Both the position numbers and the translations under genes were made by a program. From NCBI GenBank assembly GCA_947044405.1, contig CAMRHE010000502.1:783501-847500 (forward strand): 64,000 bases of DNA, written 5' to 3'. A model generated the notes under the pieces. The model searched no databases. It saw only the letters and a list, made by a program, of their open reading frames with translations, and was not told where the DNA came from. Of the stretch, positions 22,965-35,398 are shown one piece after another (position 1 is the first letter of the stretch; every line of letters begins with the position of its first letter). Source of the stretch: Leptodactylus fallax. Lineage: Eukaryota; Chordata; Amphibia; Anura; Leptodactylidae.

Positions 22965-23180
22965 TATTAAGACTAAGGCCCCACGTAGCAGGCTGCAGCA
23001 AAAAAAGCTCTGCAGGAAAAACCGCGGCGGTAGCGTGTTTTTTCCCACAGCACTTTTCACAGAAGGTCTGCAGGGGTTTCCTCTGTGCTGGAAGTGCTGA
23101 AGAACCACAATGCGTCGCCGCCGCGGTTTTTCCCGCAGCTCTTTTTTGATGCGGTACGCCACATGGGGCCTTAGCCTTAA
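22965..23180. mobile_element. Palindromic MITE-like element, complete
   Basis: The left end TAAGGCCCCACGTAGC mirrors the right end CCACATGGGGCCTTAG, with internal GCAGCAAAAAAAGCTCTGCA and CCGCAGCTCTTTTTTG also in mirror positions. About 215 bases. Relatives are at 7915-8215 and 18890-19025. Confidence 0.7.
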
Positions 23181-23204
23181 GGCGTTTTCCAGCTCATTTT
23201 TATT

Positions 23205-23500
23205 GATGATCTATCCTCAGAATAAAACATCAATAAGAGATCAGTGTCCCCCCTCCCGATCAGCTGTATGAAGGGGCCATGGCACCTGTTTATATCACAC
23301 TCTGTCTGTTTATAGTGACCGTGTGATGTAATTACAGCCTTGTCACATAGATGTGTATAGGACGAGGTTGTAGTTACATTACATGGCTGCTATGAGATGA
23401 ATGACACTATGTAAACAGAGAAGGGGTCACGGCGCTTACACAGGTGCTATGGTTCATTCAAACAGCTGATCCTTGGGGGTCCCGGGTATTGGAACCCCAA
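23205..23500. repeat. Diverged inverted-repeat element
   Basis: Contains GATCTATCCTCAGAATA and GGGGGTCCCGGGTATTGGAA, a diverged relative of the family at 7738-7905. No gene. Confidence 0.45.
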
Positions 23501-23573
23501 CAATTTTTTTTTCCCTTTTTTTTCCTTTTTAATTAGGAAACACCTGGGGCATTATTAATAAGGGGCAAATTAT

Positions 23574-24046
23574 TTAAAGAGGACCTTTCACATCCTCATG
23601 TATATGCGGTTTTACATACCGCTAGAAAGCTGACAGCGTGCCGAATTCAGCACACTGCCGGCTTTCCCTTTATATGCCCCGGGGCTGGAGATATTGGCGG
23701 TCTAAATTTCACCGTTCACTGTCAGAAAGGCGTTTCTGACAGTCTAGTTGCACTGTGAGGAACGCCCTCCCTGACTGTGCTCGTCCATAGACTTGTACTG
23801 GGGGGCGTTCCTCACAGCTCAGCGTCATCACTGGGCTGAGTACACCCCAGTACAATTCTATGGACGGGTACTGTAGGGAGGGCGCTCCTCACAGCGCAAC
23901 TAGACTGTCAGGAACGCCCTTCTGACAGTGAACGGTGAAATTTAGACCCCCGATATCTCCAGCCCCGGGCCATATAACGGGAAAGCCGGCAGTGTGTTGA
24001 ATTCAGCGCACTGTCGGCTTTCTAGCGGTATGTAAAACAGCATTTA
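23574..24046. mobile_element. Large palindromic element cut by Tc1 insertion
   Basis: The arms are long inverted copies: TTACATACCGCTAGAAAGC near 23612 pairs with GCTTTCTAGCGGTATGTAA near 24017, and the internal CTGACAGTCTAGTTGC also has its mirror. The outer left end TAAAGAGGACCTTTCACATC has no right partner because a Tc1-type element starts at 24047 inside the right arm. No coding capacity. Confidence 0.75.
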
Positions 24047-25622
24047 CAGTACAGACCAAAAGTTTGGATACACCTTCTCATTCCAAGAGTTTTCTGTATT
24101 TTCATGACTATAAACATTGTAGATTCACACTGAAGGCATCAAAACTATGAATTACCACATGTGAAATTATATACTTAACAAAAAAGTGTGAAACAACTGA
24201 AAATATGTCTTATATTCTAGGTTCTTCAAAGTAGCCACCTTTTGCTTTGATTACTGCTTTGCACTCTCTTGGCATTCTCTTGATGAGCTTCAAGAGGTAG
24301 TCACCTGAAATGGTTTTCACTTCACAGGTGTGCCCTGTCAGGTTTAATAAGTGGGATTTCTTGCCTTATAAATGGGGTTGGGACCATCAGTTGTGTTGTT
24401 TAGAAGTCAGGTGGATACACAGCTGATAGCCCTACTGAATGGAGTGTTAGAATTTGTATTATGGCAAGAAAAAAGCAGCTAAGTAAAGAAAAACGAGTGG
24501 CCATCATTACTTTAAGAAATGAAGGTCAGTCAGTCCGAAAAATTGGGAAAACTTTGAAAGTGTCCCCAAGTGCAGTGGCCAAAACCATCAATCGCTACAA
24601 AGAAACTGGCTCACATGAGGACCGCCCCAGGAAAGGAAGACCAAGAGTCACCTCTGCTGCGGAGGATAAGTTCATCCGAGTCACCAGCCTCAGAAATCGC
24701 AGGTTAACAGCAGCTCAGATTAGAGACCAGGTCAATGCCACACAGAGTTCTAGCAGCAGACACATCTCTACAACAACTGGTAAGAGGAAACTGTGTGCAG
24801 CAGGCCTTCATGGTAAAATAGCTGCTAGGAAACCACTGCTAAGGACAGGCAACAAGCACAAGAAGAACACAAGGAATGGACATTAGACCTGTGGAAATCT
24901 GTGCTGTGGTCTGATGAGTCCAAATTTGAGATCTTTGGTTACAACCAACGTGTCTTTGTGCGACGCAGAAAAGGTGAACGAATGGACTCTACATGCCTGG
25001 TTCCCACCGTGAAGCATGGAGGAGGAGGTGTGATGGTGTGGGGGTGCTTTGCTGATGACACTGTTGGGGATTTATTCAAAATTGAAGGAATACTGAACCA
25101 GCATGGTTACCACAGCATCTTGCAGCGGCATGCTATTCCATCCGATTTGCGTTTAGTTGGACCATCATTTATTTTTCAACAAGACAATGACCCCAAACGC
25201 ACCTCCAGACTGTGTAAGGGCTGTTTGATCAAGAAGGAGAGTGATGGGGTGCTACGCCAGATGACCTGGCCTCCACAGTCACCAGACCTGAACCCAATCG
25301 AGATGGTTTGGGGTGAGCTGGACCGCAGAGTGAAGGCAAAAGGGCCAACAAGTGCTAAGCATCTCTGGGAACTCCTTCAAGACTGTTGGAAGACCATTTC
25401 AGGTGACTACCTCTTGAAGCTCATCAAGAGAATGCCAAGAGTGTGCAAAGCAGTAATCAAAGCAAAAGGTGGCTACTTTGAAGAACCTAGAATATAAGAC
25501 ATATTTTCAGTTGTTTCACACTTTTTTGTTAAGTATATAATTCCACATGTGGTAATTCATAGTTTTGATGCCTTCAGTGTGAATCTACAATTTTTATAGT
25601 CATGAAAATACAGAAAACTCTT
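24047..25622 (+). mobile_element. Tc1-type transposon, second family, right end lost
   Basis: The left terminus CAGTACAGACCAAAAGTTTG follows a TA. A long subterminal inverted repeat pairs 24079-24245 with 25460-25622 (for example CATTGTAGATTCACACTGAA and its reverse complement with one change). The outermost 30-odd bases of the right end are missing; the sequence switches at 25622 into the dispersed tandem family. The element belongs to a different Tc1 family from the copies at 2937 and 48923. Confidence 0.9.
24461..25497 (+). pseudogene. Tc1-type transposase, frameshifted
   Basis: The N-terminal paired-like helix-turn-helix (MARKKQLSKEKR..., residues 1-60, and a second helix set to about 120) has a GRPRVTS linker motif. 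The catalytic domain has Asp in LWSDESKF, Asp in FQQDNDPKR and Glu in SPDLNPIEMVWGELDRR, so all three catalytic residues are visible. Around 24855-24875 a small deletion shifts the frame (frame 2 before, frame 1 after) and removes a few residues before the first catalytic block. The rest is open to the stop at 25497. The ATG at 24461 fits the family start. Not functional as it stands. Confidence 0.92.
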
Positions 25623-26900
25623 TTTGGGAAGCACTCTTAGGCTCAAAATGATAATACCCCTTGATAAATTCCTGGAAGGGTGTAGTTTCTAAAATGGGGT
25701 CACTTTTGGAGGAGTTCCATTGTATTGGCACTTTAGGGGGTTCTGCAAATATGACATGGCACCTCAATACTATTCCAGCCACATCTGCCCTCCAAAAGCC
25801 ACATAGCGCTTTTTCCAATCCAAACCCCACCATGTACCCATACAGCAGATTACAACCACATAAGGGGTATTGCCATGTTAAGAAGCAATTGATTAAAAAA
25901 CTTTGGGGTGGTTTTTCTCCTTTAACCCCTTGTGAAAATGAAAACTTTGGGGATAAATTGACATTTCAGTAATTTTTCATTTACACATCTCAATGTTAAT
26001 AAAATCTGTGGAACGGATTTGGGGTCAAAATGCTCACTATGCCCCTTGATAATTTCTGTGAGGGGTATAGTTTCCAAAATGGGGTCACTTTTAGGGAGTT
26101 TCCATTATATTAGTACTCTAGGGGCTTTGCAAATGAGACATGGCACAGAAAATTATTCCAACAAAATCTGCTTTTCAAACACCCAGTGTCGCTCCATCCC
26201 TTCCACATGCCACATCATTTTACACCCACATGTGGGGAATTTTTGTGCTTGGGAGAAATTGCATAATAATCTGTGAGATGCATTTTCTCATTTAACCCTT
26301 TGTGAATGTGTTAATTTTAGGGCTAAATGTATCTATTATTAAAAAAAATTAAATGTCTAAATTTCACCTCCATATTGTTTTAATTCCTATTTAATGCTTA
26401 AAAGGTTAACAAACTCCCCAAATGCTGTTTTGAATTATTTGAGGGGTCCAGTTTTGAAAGTGTGTGATTTATGGGGTTTCCAATATATAGACCTTTATAA
26501 TTCCCTTCAGAACTAAAGTTGTCCCTAAGAATTAGTTTGGGAAATTTTCTTGTAAATCTGGAAAATCGCTGCTACACTTGTAAGCCTTCTAACATTCAAA
26601 ATAAATTAATGGACAATTAGAAGATGATGCCAATATATAGCAGAGATATGGTAGATAATATTTATTAATGTATTTGGGTGGTATGTGTATCTGTCTGAAA
26701 AGCAGGGAATTTCACATTTTGAAAATTGCGATTTTTTTTTTTCCAAATTTCCATCAAATTTCTTTTTTTTTTTTTAAAGAAATAAATACAAAAATATTGA
26801 TCAATGTTTACCAGTAACATTAAGTACAATGTGACACAAAAAAAAATCTCAAAATCACTTGTGTAAGTTAAAGTGTACTTCTAGGCTGTGTCCTTAAGGG
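25623..26900. repeat. Dispersed tandem-repeat family
   Basis: At least two units, with AAAATGGGGTCACTTTT at about 25693 and 26077 (spacing near 0.38 kb). Each is followed by a middle part (CTCCAAAAGCCACATAGCGC) and an end with TTTAACCCCTTGTGAAAATG. No gene. Confidence 0.65.
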
Positions 26901-27889
26901 TTTAATTGTTGGGAGACCAAGTCCCTAAGAGAGGTGTCATTTTAGTGTAGGGACCCACCTAACAGAGAATGCCTTAATGTGGCAGATGGGATTGCATTTA
27001 CAGTTTGATCAAAATGGATAAAGTACCAAGAACCTCATTTTCATTCATCCTTATATACAGTAGGTATTTGCAGTAATGCTCTTGGTGCTAGCAGAGTGCT
27101 GGGGCAACTTTGTGCTAGTAAATTCTCCAGGATTGTCATGGGCTCTCTCTCTCAATGGTGTCAACCTCACCTCTAAGGACTCAACTAACCTAACTACTCT
27201 AGAGACTCAGAGTCTTCACCCCTTGCTCCAGGTAGTGAAAGAAAAAAAGGGCATTATATATATCCGACTTATTGTACAATCAATGTAGCAGTCTTATAGG
27301 TTGATTAATACCTTAGGTTGTTGTGTGTGTTACAACATCTAATGCGCCTTAAATGTAGTTTTGAAGTGCTGCAGTGCTGGTATCCAAACTCCCCTCCACT
27401 CCAGTGGTCCGGAACATAAAATGCAATATAGTAGATATGGGAATCCACAAGACGCAAAACTTAGGTATGTTTTAAAAAAGTGTTTTATTGTAGAAGTCAG
27501 GTAAAAAGGTTACAGAGCATCAAACTCCTTCATGAGACCAAACTGACTAGGAGCTTGATGCTCTGAAATGCATAACCTTTTTTAAGGTTTTTTTAAAATG
27601 TCTTTTTACGATTTCCACATCGGTTTCGCTATATGTGGTCCTGGTAGAACTGGAAGGAAGTGCGGTTTTATCTGCCCTACTTTTTCTTCTTGTGGATTAC
27701 CACATCTACTATATCCCCTTGCCCCACACAATGGATGGTTGTCCTGATGCAAGCTCCCCTACAAAGGAGGGGTGTACCATCTTCAGTGGAATGCTCCTGA
27801 AAAGGGGCAAAACAACATATAGTGAAGCTGCCAAAATAAATATAAATATATACAGTATGTATATGTATTGGACACTGCTAATAACGCTC
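26901..27889. other. Intergenic with an inverted repeat
   Basis: No gene recognised. CATCAAACTCCTTCATGAG at 27518-27536 is partly mirrored by AGGAGCTTGATGCTC at 27550-27564, forming a possible hairpin in a dispersed repeat. Short open frames lack motifs. Confidence 0.35.
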
Positions 27890-29699
27890 ATTATTAGATG
27901 AAACTCTTGAGGGGCGTATCTTATGTCAACATGTGGGGTATTCCTGTACTCCAGAGAAATTATTTAACACATTTTGAGTTCATTTTCTACTTTAACCCCT
28001 TGTGAAAATGAAAAAAATGGGGTAAAAGTGATATTTTAATGGAAGAAATTTAATTTTTCACTTTCTAGCCCTAATTCTGTGAAACACCTGTGAAATGTTC
28101 ACTATATACCTTATATATTTTTTGATGGGTATAATGTCCAAAATGGGGGTGGTCATTTGTTACTGTCCTCCAAAAGCCTAATAGCGCACATGTTACCCAT
28201 CCAGCAATTTATGACCACATTTTATGACATTTTATTGGAAAAAAAATAATTTTTCATTTATACATCTCCTTGGAAATAAATTGCATGAAAAACCTGTGAA
28301 GTCCAAATACTCACTATACCTCTTGATAAATTCCTTGAGGCAAAATGGTGGCTAAAACCAATCCAGCCAAATCTGCCTTCCAAAAACATAAGGGTGCCCC
28401 TTCTCTTCTTTACCCTGCTGTGTACCTGTACAGAAGTGTAAATTCACATATGGGGCATGTCCGTAGTCAGAGGATAATGAATAATGTATTGTCAGTGAAT
28501 ACTCTCCCTTAACCCTGTGGGAAAATGAAAACTTTGGGGTTAAAGTAACATTTTATAGGACAAAATGTAAATTTCCAGTTTCACAGCCTAATTCTGTGAA
28601 AAATCTGTAGGGTCAAAACACTCAGTATACACCTTGAAAAATTCTTGAGAGATGCAATTAAGATCATTTTTTTTTCCCTCTGATCTTCTACCTCAGGGCC
28701 TCTGAAAATGCGACATGGTACCTGAAATCTATTCCAACAAAAATCTACCCTACACAAGCCAAATAATGCTCTTTCTGTTTCGAACCCTGCCTTGTGCCCA
28801 AACATCAGTTTACCACCACATATGTGGTATTGCTGTATTTGGGAGAAACTGTGTAATAAAATGTGTGGTTAGTTTTTTTATTTAACCTCCTTGTAAAAAT
28901 GAAAAATGAAAGCTAAAATGACATTTTATTGGGAGAAAAAGAATTTTTTAATTTCTATTGTCCCATTGGTAATAAATTGTGTGATAAACCTGTGGGGTTC
29001 AAATGTATTGTTACACATCTTGATAAGTTCTTCTAGGGGTTAAGTTTCCAAAATGGGGTTACTTTTAGGGGTTTCCTCTGTGTTGGCACCTCAGGAGCTC
29101 TGCAAATACAACATGGTGCCTGAAAACAATTCAATATGCCTTCCAAAAATGGTGCTACTTCTCTTATAGCCTGCTATGTGCCCATATATCAGTTTACATC
29201 CATATGTGGCATATTTCTGTAGTGGCATGTAGTCACCCCTTGTGCAAATGAACATTTCTGTGCTACATTTATATGAAAAAAATATATAATTTTATAATTT
29301 CATAGCTCAATTTTGTGAAAGATGTGTACTAGTTTCAGTCTAGTTTCCAAAACAATACACTGTTCTGGCACCTTAGGGGTTCTGCCATAGTAGCTGAAAA
29401 TGATTTCAGTAAAATGTTCCCTCTAAAAGCTCATTGATGCTGCACCCCCTCTGTTCTTTGCTGTGCCTGAACAGTATTATATATCCACCTTTGGGGTATT
29501 TCCACAGTCACATTATGAGATTAATTTTCTCTTTTAAACTCTTGTGAATGTGCAAATTCTAGGACTGAATAAATGTATTAGTGAAAGAAATTGAAATATG
29601 TAAATTTCACATCCATTTTTTTAAATTCCTGTGAAACGCTTAAAGGGTTGACAAACTTCCTATATGCTGTTTTGATTTATTTAAGGGTTGTAGTTTTGA
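27890..29699. repeat. Dispersed tandem-repeat family, several diverged units
   Basis: Recurring blocks of the same family: TTAACCCCTTGTGAAAATGA (27992), CTCCAAAAGCCTAATAGCGC (28169), AAAATGGGGTTACTTTTAGG (29050), and repeated phrases for the cap region CATATGTGG. Units differ in length and are heavily mutated. Confidence 0.65.
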
Positions 29700-29844
29700 A
29701 ATTTGTCTAGTTAGCGTATCAGTCACCAAACCTAACGGCACTGATTGCTCAGGAATGGTGGGAGCTAGAGAAAAAAACAGATGCAAAGAGTCCAAATTGG
29801 TGGAGGTAAAGAAAAGTCTTCAAGTATTGCATTTGCTGCTAAAC

Positions 29845-30313
29845 TACAGATAAACCTGGTACATATTTATCGGATTTATTATTATGTTCTACTCAATAAT
29901 TCTAGACATCACCTGAGACTTATTATTTTTCCTTTCTAATTTTCAATGTCTTCAAAGAAAATGTTTTTCTAATCGAATGGACTATTATCTCTAATTTTCC
30001 ATACTGCAGGGATTTCAGGTTTACATATATACAGGACAGAATTTTCTAAGTCATTTTTATTTTCAAAGGAAACCAGTTCACACCTTTGTGCAGAAAATAT
30101 TCTCTTCAGAAGCATTAACCCTTGATGCAAGTCTGTCTTTGAAGTGCACTGGAATTAGAAGTAAGACTGACATTACCTGAAGACAAATGCAAAAAATCGT
30201 TAAAGAAACTAATAAAATTCTCAATCCATCTAAGACTAATTTATCATGAGTCAAGTTCATCAATGTTTCCTCTTGTTAATGCTTTACACCACTTCTTCAT
30301 ATAACGTCTAGAG
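29845..30313 (+). promoter_or_regulatory. 5' flank of first OR gene
   Basis: Shared with 45835-46332 and with the orphan copies at 2740 and 19366. An AG immediately precedes the coding start (CGTCTAGAGATGAAGG), suitable as a splice acceptor for an upstream non-coding exon, which is common in OR genes. No TATA box or transcription start can be fixed from sequence alone. Confidence 0.55.
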
Positions 30314-31249
30314 ATGAAGGTGGATAATATGAACTCTACCACAGTTATTGAGTTCCTTATATTGGGATTCTCCAGTTGGAAGGAGTACAAGTTGCCTTTC
30401 TTTTATGTTCTTCTGCTCATGTATTCCATGACTATATGTGAAAACCTCTTGATCATTTCACTGGTGTCCACAAGCCAACGTCTCCAGTCTCCAATGTATT
30501 TCTTCCTTGGACATTTGGCACTTGCAGACATCATCCTTGTAACAAGTATTGTTCCCAAGTTTTTGGAGGTTATCATAAGGGAAGGGAGCACTATACCTTA
30601 TGTTGATTGTTTAGCCCAGTTTTACCTGTATGGGGGAGTAGTCTGCACAGAATGTTATTTGCTCTCGGCCATGTCCTATGACCGGTACTTGGCCATCTGT
30701 AAACCTCTACATTATATCTCCATAATGAGTGTGAAGCTTAGATACAGCCTGATCTTCTCCTCCTGGGTCCTCAGCTTTACATTTGTATCCATAACACTTT
30801 CACTGTTATCTGAATTAGATTTCTGTGGGCCAAATATTATTAACCATTTCTTTTGTGACTTTGCTCCTATGTTAGAACTGTCTTGCTCAGACACAACTGG
30901 TGTGAATATTAACATGACTGTGCTCTCGGTTCCTGTAATTCTAATAAATTTCATATGTATAATCATATCATATATCTGTATTTTCATTACCATTTTTGGA
31001 ATTTCCACCACGTCAGGCCGACAAAAAACATTTTCCACCTGTAGCTCTCACTTGGTGGTGGTTTCTATCTATTATGGCTCCATGTTTATGATCTATACAG
31101 TCCCTTACAGAGGATATTTATTGACTGTTAATAAGTTTATTTCCCTTGTCTTTATTGTACTAACCCCCCTTCTAAACCCCATTATATACAGTCTAAGGAA
31201 CAAAGAGATTCAGGCTTCTGTGATGAGGTATATGAGAGTCTCTGGTTAA
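30314..31249 (+). CDS. Olfactory receptor, class II, intact (311 aa)
   Basis: Seven-transmembrane G-protein-coupled odorant receptor, expected in the ciliary membrane of olfactory neurons and coupled to G-olf. The single exon is open from ATG to stop and of normal length. Visible OR signatures: N-glycosylation site NST at residues 7-9; PMYFFL at 60-65; Cys99 at the start of TM3; MSYDRYLAICKPLHY at 120-134; extracellular loop 2 cysteines 171, 181 and 191; KTFSTCSSHL at 238-247 in TM6; PLLNPIIYSLRN at 285-296. In TM1 the usual Gly-Asn pair reads Glu-Asn (residues 43-44). A second Met at residue 6 is an alternative start. Its closest relative in the window is the gene at 46333. Ligand and subfamily cannot be read from sequence. 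Confidence 0.95.
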   Translation: MKVDNMNSTTVIEFLILGFSSWKEYKLPFFYVLLLMYSMTICENLLIISLVSTSQRLQSPMYFFLGHLALADIILVTSIVPKFLEVIIREGSTIPYVDCLAQFYLYGGVVCTECYLLSAMSYDRYLAICKPLHYISIMSVKLRYSLIFSSWVLSFTFVSITLSLLSELDFCGPNIINHFFCDFAPMLELSCSDTTGVNINMTVLSVPVILINFICIIISYICIFITIFGISTTSGRQKTFSTCSSHLVVVSIYYGSMFMIYTVPYRGYLLTVNKFISLVFIVLTPLLNPIIYSLRNKEIQASVMRYMRVSG

Positions 31250-32396
31250 AAAATATTTGAAGATCAAAAAAACTTTTACCTAAAAAATATATATTTTTTA
31301 GTTCTAAAATATTTAAAATTATCAATATATTAAAATTAACAAAAATAAATAGATAAAATAAAAATCCTGTGAATTCTAATTCATTATAATTTATAACAAA
31401 CTAAAGCAGATAAAGGGACATTTTGATTAAACCAGGATTTTATTATACAATAATTAAATGTATTACAATGATTCATGAAATAAACATATTGAATAAATTA
31501 TTTGCTTTTATTTTATTTTGTTTCTAAACATCTACATAAGAAAAAAAATCTAGAAGTTTTCCTTTTGATTGTTATAAGATTAGGAGAGCAGGGCTTGTGT
31601 GGCAGAACTCGACTGGGAAGTTGTTCCAAACATCTAGGAGAACTAAACACAGATATTTGTGGATGTAGCTAACCTAAATCCTTCTGTGTCTTCATGTCAT
31701 TCCAGACAGACTGGATGATGGGGAGAATACCAACAGAAAGGACCAACAAAGAGGGCTGCGCAGATCCAGAGTTGATTACAAAACTATTTCTTTAATTCCA
31801 AAACAAAACAGATAAAACACACAACGCGTTTCAGGGTATTCAGTACCCTTTTATCAAGTGTGTAAAGCACTTAAATGCTGGGAGATACTGAGTAGAATCC
31901 AGGTACATGATATAATAATGAATTAATATGAATTAATAATGAAATAATATTGTTGTTCATAATTCTTACCCACACAGAACATATGAGGAATTTTAGAACA
32001 TGTTTTATTAAAACGGTTATTGAAATGTTCATAAATCTATATAGAGGACAGATCTAGAATAGTTTTGTCAATGAACATGTGTCCATTTTGAAAGTATCAC
32101 GTTAGAGGTCAGGGACTGTGAGACTATACTGTGGCAGAGGACCTTAGGGGGTCTCAATTCCATCATAAGTAGCCTAATGCAGCCCCTTCAATCAAGCCCT
32201 CCTGATTCAGCTCATTCAGCTGCGCTGTGGTAGGGAAAGGTTTAGGAAATCAGTTATCTCACTCGCCAACATCTCTACAAATATCTGGTGTTCTGGTGTT
32301 CATGTGGGGTGCCCCAACAACTAACTGTATGTCCTAGACTAATGCCCCACCTTCAGCTGTATACTCTGACTGTATTGTTATATTGAGACTGTGATT
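31250..32396. other. OR 3' flank and intergenic DNA
   Basis: 31380-31560 resembles the other OR 3' flanks (AATTTATAACAAACTAAAGC, also at 1488). 31740-31870 contains a dispersed repeat with CAACGCGTTT and CCCTTTTATCAAGTGT, related to 59665-59710. No additional gene. Confidence 0.5.
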
Positions 32397-32566
32397 ATAA
32401 TAATAATACATTATATTTCTATAGCGCCAACATATTCCGCAGCACTGTGCAACTTGTAGGGTTCAAGTACTGACATAAAAGATACATTACAAAGAAATAG
32501 TCAATTCACACACTGGGACTGAGGGCCCTGCTCGCAAGAGCTTACAATCTATGAGGTAGAGGGGGT
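32397..32566 (+). repeat. Dispersed element that seeds the adjacent minisatellite
   Basis: An interspersed sequence with TATAGCGCCAACATATTCCG followed by GGGCCCTGCTCGCAAGAGCT and TACAATCTATGAGGTAGAG. The last part is exactly the unit that becomes tandem from about 32547 onward. Similar interspersed sequences are known to me from frog genomes; class not assigned. Confidence 0.6.
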
Positions 32567-35398
32567 GACACAAGAGCTTACAATCTATGAGGTAGAGGAG
32601 GTGACACAAGAGCTTACAATCTATGAGGTAGAGGGACACAAGAGCTACAATCTATGAGGTAGAGGTGAAAAAAAAGGTTATAATTTTTAAGGAGGGGTGA
32701 CACAAGAGCTTGCAATCTATGAGGTAGAGGAGGTGACACAAGAGCTTACAATCTATGAGGTAGAGGAGGTGACACAAGAGCTTACAATCTATGAGGTAGA
32801 GGTGACACAAGAGCTTACAATCTATGAGGTAGAGGAGGTGACACAAGAGCTTACAATCTATGAGGTAGAGGGGGTGACACAAGAGCTTACAATCTATGAG
32901 GTAGAGGAGGTGACACAAGAGCTTACAATCTATGAGGTAGAGGTGACACAAGAGCTTACAATCTATGAGGTAGAGGAGGTGACACAAGAGCTTATAATCT
33001 ATGAGGTAGAGGTAACACAAGAGCTTACAATCTATGAGGTAGAGGTGACACAAGAGCTTACAATCTATGAGGTAGAGGAGGTGACACAAGAGCTTACAAT
33101 CTATGAGGTAGAGGAGGTGACACAAGAGCTTACAATCTATGAGGTAGAGGAGGTGACACAAGAGCTTATAATCTATGAGGTAGAGGTAACACAAGAGCTT
33201 ACAATCTATGAGGTAGAGGAGGTGACACAAGAGCTTACAATCTATGAGGTAGAGGAGGTGACACAAGAGCTTACAATCTATGAGGTAGAGGTGACACAAG
33301 AGCTTACAATCTATGAGGTAGAGGTGACACAAGAGCTTACAATCTATGAGGTAGAGGAGGTGACACAAGAGCTTATAATCTATGAGGTAGAGGTAACACA
33401 AGAGCTTACAATCTATGAGGTAGAGGTGACACAAGAGCTTACAATCTATGAGGTAGAGGAGGTGACACAAGAGCTTACAATCTATGAGGTAGAGGAGGTG
33501 ACACAAGAGCTTATAATCTATGAGGTAGAGGTAACACAAGAGCTTACAATCTATGAGGTAGAGGGGGTGACACAAGAGCTTACACTCTATGAGGTAGAGG
33601 AGGTGACACAAGAGCTTACACTCTATGAGGTAGAGGTGACACAGGAGCTTACAATCTATGAGGTAGAGGAGGTGACACAAGAGCTTGCAATCTATGAGGT
33701 AGAGGAGGTGACACAAGAGCTTACAATCTATGAGGTAGAGGTGACACAAGAGCTTACAATCTATGAGGTAGAGGAGGTGACACAAGAGCTTACAATCTAT
33801 GAGGTAGAGGGGGTGACACAGGAGCTTACAATCTATGAGGTAGAGGAGGTGACACAAGAGCTTACAATCTATGAGGTAGAGGAGGTGACACAAGAGCTTA
33901 CAATCTATGAGGTAGAGGAGGTGACACAAGAGCTTACAATCTATGAGGTAGAGGAGGTGACACAAGAGCTTACAATCTATGAGGTAGAGGAGGTGACACA
34001 AGAGCTTACAATCTATGAGGAAGAGGTGACACAAGAGCTTACAATCTATGAGGTAGAGGTGACACAAGAGCTTACAATCTATGAGGTAGAGGTGACACAA
34101 GAGCTTACAATCTATGAGGTAGAGGTGACACAAGAGCTTACAATCTATGAGGTAGAGGAGGTGACACAAGAGCTTATAATCTATGAGGTAGAGGTAACAC
34201 AAGAGCTTACAATCTATGAGGTAGAGGTGACACAAGAGCTTACAATCTATGAGGTAGAGGTGACACAAGAGCTTACAATCTATGAGGTAGAGGAGGTGAC
34301 ACAAGAGCTTATAATCTATGAGGTAGAGGTAACACAAGAGCTTACAATCTATGAGGTAGAGGGGGTGACACAAGAGCTTACACTCTATGAGGTAGAGGAG
34401 GTGACACAAGAGCTTACACTCTATGAGGTAGAGGTGACACAGGAGCTTACAATCTATGAGGTAGAGGAGGTGACACAAGAGCTTACAATCTATGATGTAG
34501 AGGAGGTGACACAAGAGCTTACAATCTATGAGGTAGGAGGTGACACAAGAGCTTACAATCTATGAGGTAGAGGGGGTGACACAAGAGCTTACAATCTATG
34601 AGGTAGAGGAGGTGACACAAGAGCTTACAATCTATGAGGTAGAGGAGGTGACACAAGAGCTTACAATCTATGAGGTAGAGGAGGTGACACAAGAGCTTAC
34701 AATCTATGAGGTAGAGGAGGTGACACAAGAGCTTACAATCTATGAGGTAGGGGTGACACAAGAGCTTACAATCTATGAGGTAGAGGAGGTGACACAAGAG
34801 CTTACAATCTATGAGGTAGAGGGGGTGACACAGGAGCTTACAATCTATGAGGTAGAGGAGGTGACACAAGAGCTTACAATCTATGAGGTAGAGGAGGTGA
34901 CACAAGAGCTTACAATCTATGAGGTAGAGGAGGTGACACAAGAGCTTACAATCTATGAGGTAGGGGTGACACAAGAGCTTACAATCTATGAGGTAGAGGA
35001 GGTGACACAAGAGCTTACAATCTATGATGTAGAGGAGGTGACACAAGAGCTTACAATCTATGAGGTAGGAGGTGACACAAGAGCTTACAATCTATGAGGT
35101 AGAGGGGGTGACACAAGAGCTTACAATCTATGAGGTAGAGGAGGTGACACAAGAGCTTACAATCTATGAGGTAGAGGAGGTGACACAAGAGCTTACAATC
35201 TATGAGGTAGAGGTGACACAAGAGCTTACAATCTATGAGGTAGAGGAGGTGATACAAGAGCTTACAATCTATGAGGTAGAGGTGACACAAGAGCTTACAA
35301 TCTATGAGGTAGAGGTGACACAAGAGCTTACAATCTATGAGGTAGAGGAGGTGACACAAGAGCTTACAATCTATGAGGTAGAGGGGGTGACACAAGAG
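32547..35398. repeat. 33/36-bp minisatellite array
   Basis: About 80 units of CAAGAGCTTACAATCTATGA followed by GGTAGAGGTGACA (33 bp) or with one extra GAG or GGG triplet (36 bp). The two lengths alternate irregularly, and longer blocks recur (for example 33530-33680 resembles 34330-34470, and 34500-34800 resembles 35030-35160), showing higher-order duplication. Because both unit lengths are multiples of three, open frames of about 620 codons exist on both strands; they are not genes. Confidence 0.95.

Noticed and set aside
30403..31038. Minus-strand frames inside the OR genes
   Set aside because: They are antisense shadows of the receptor; equivalent frames appear in the paralogue at 46404-47057.
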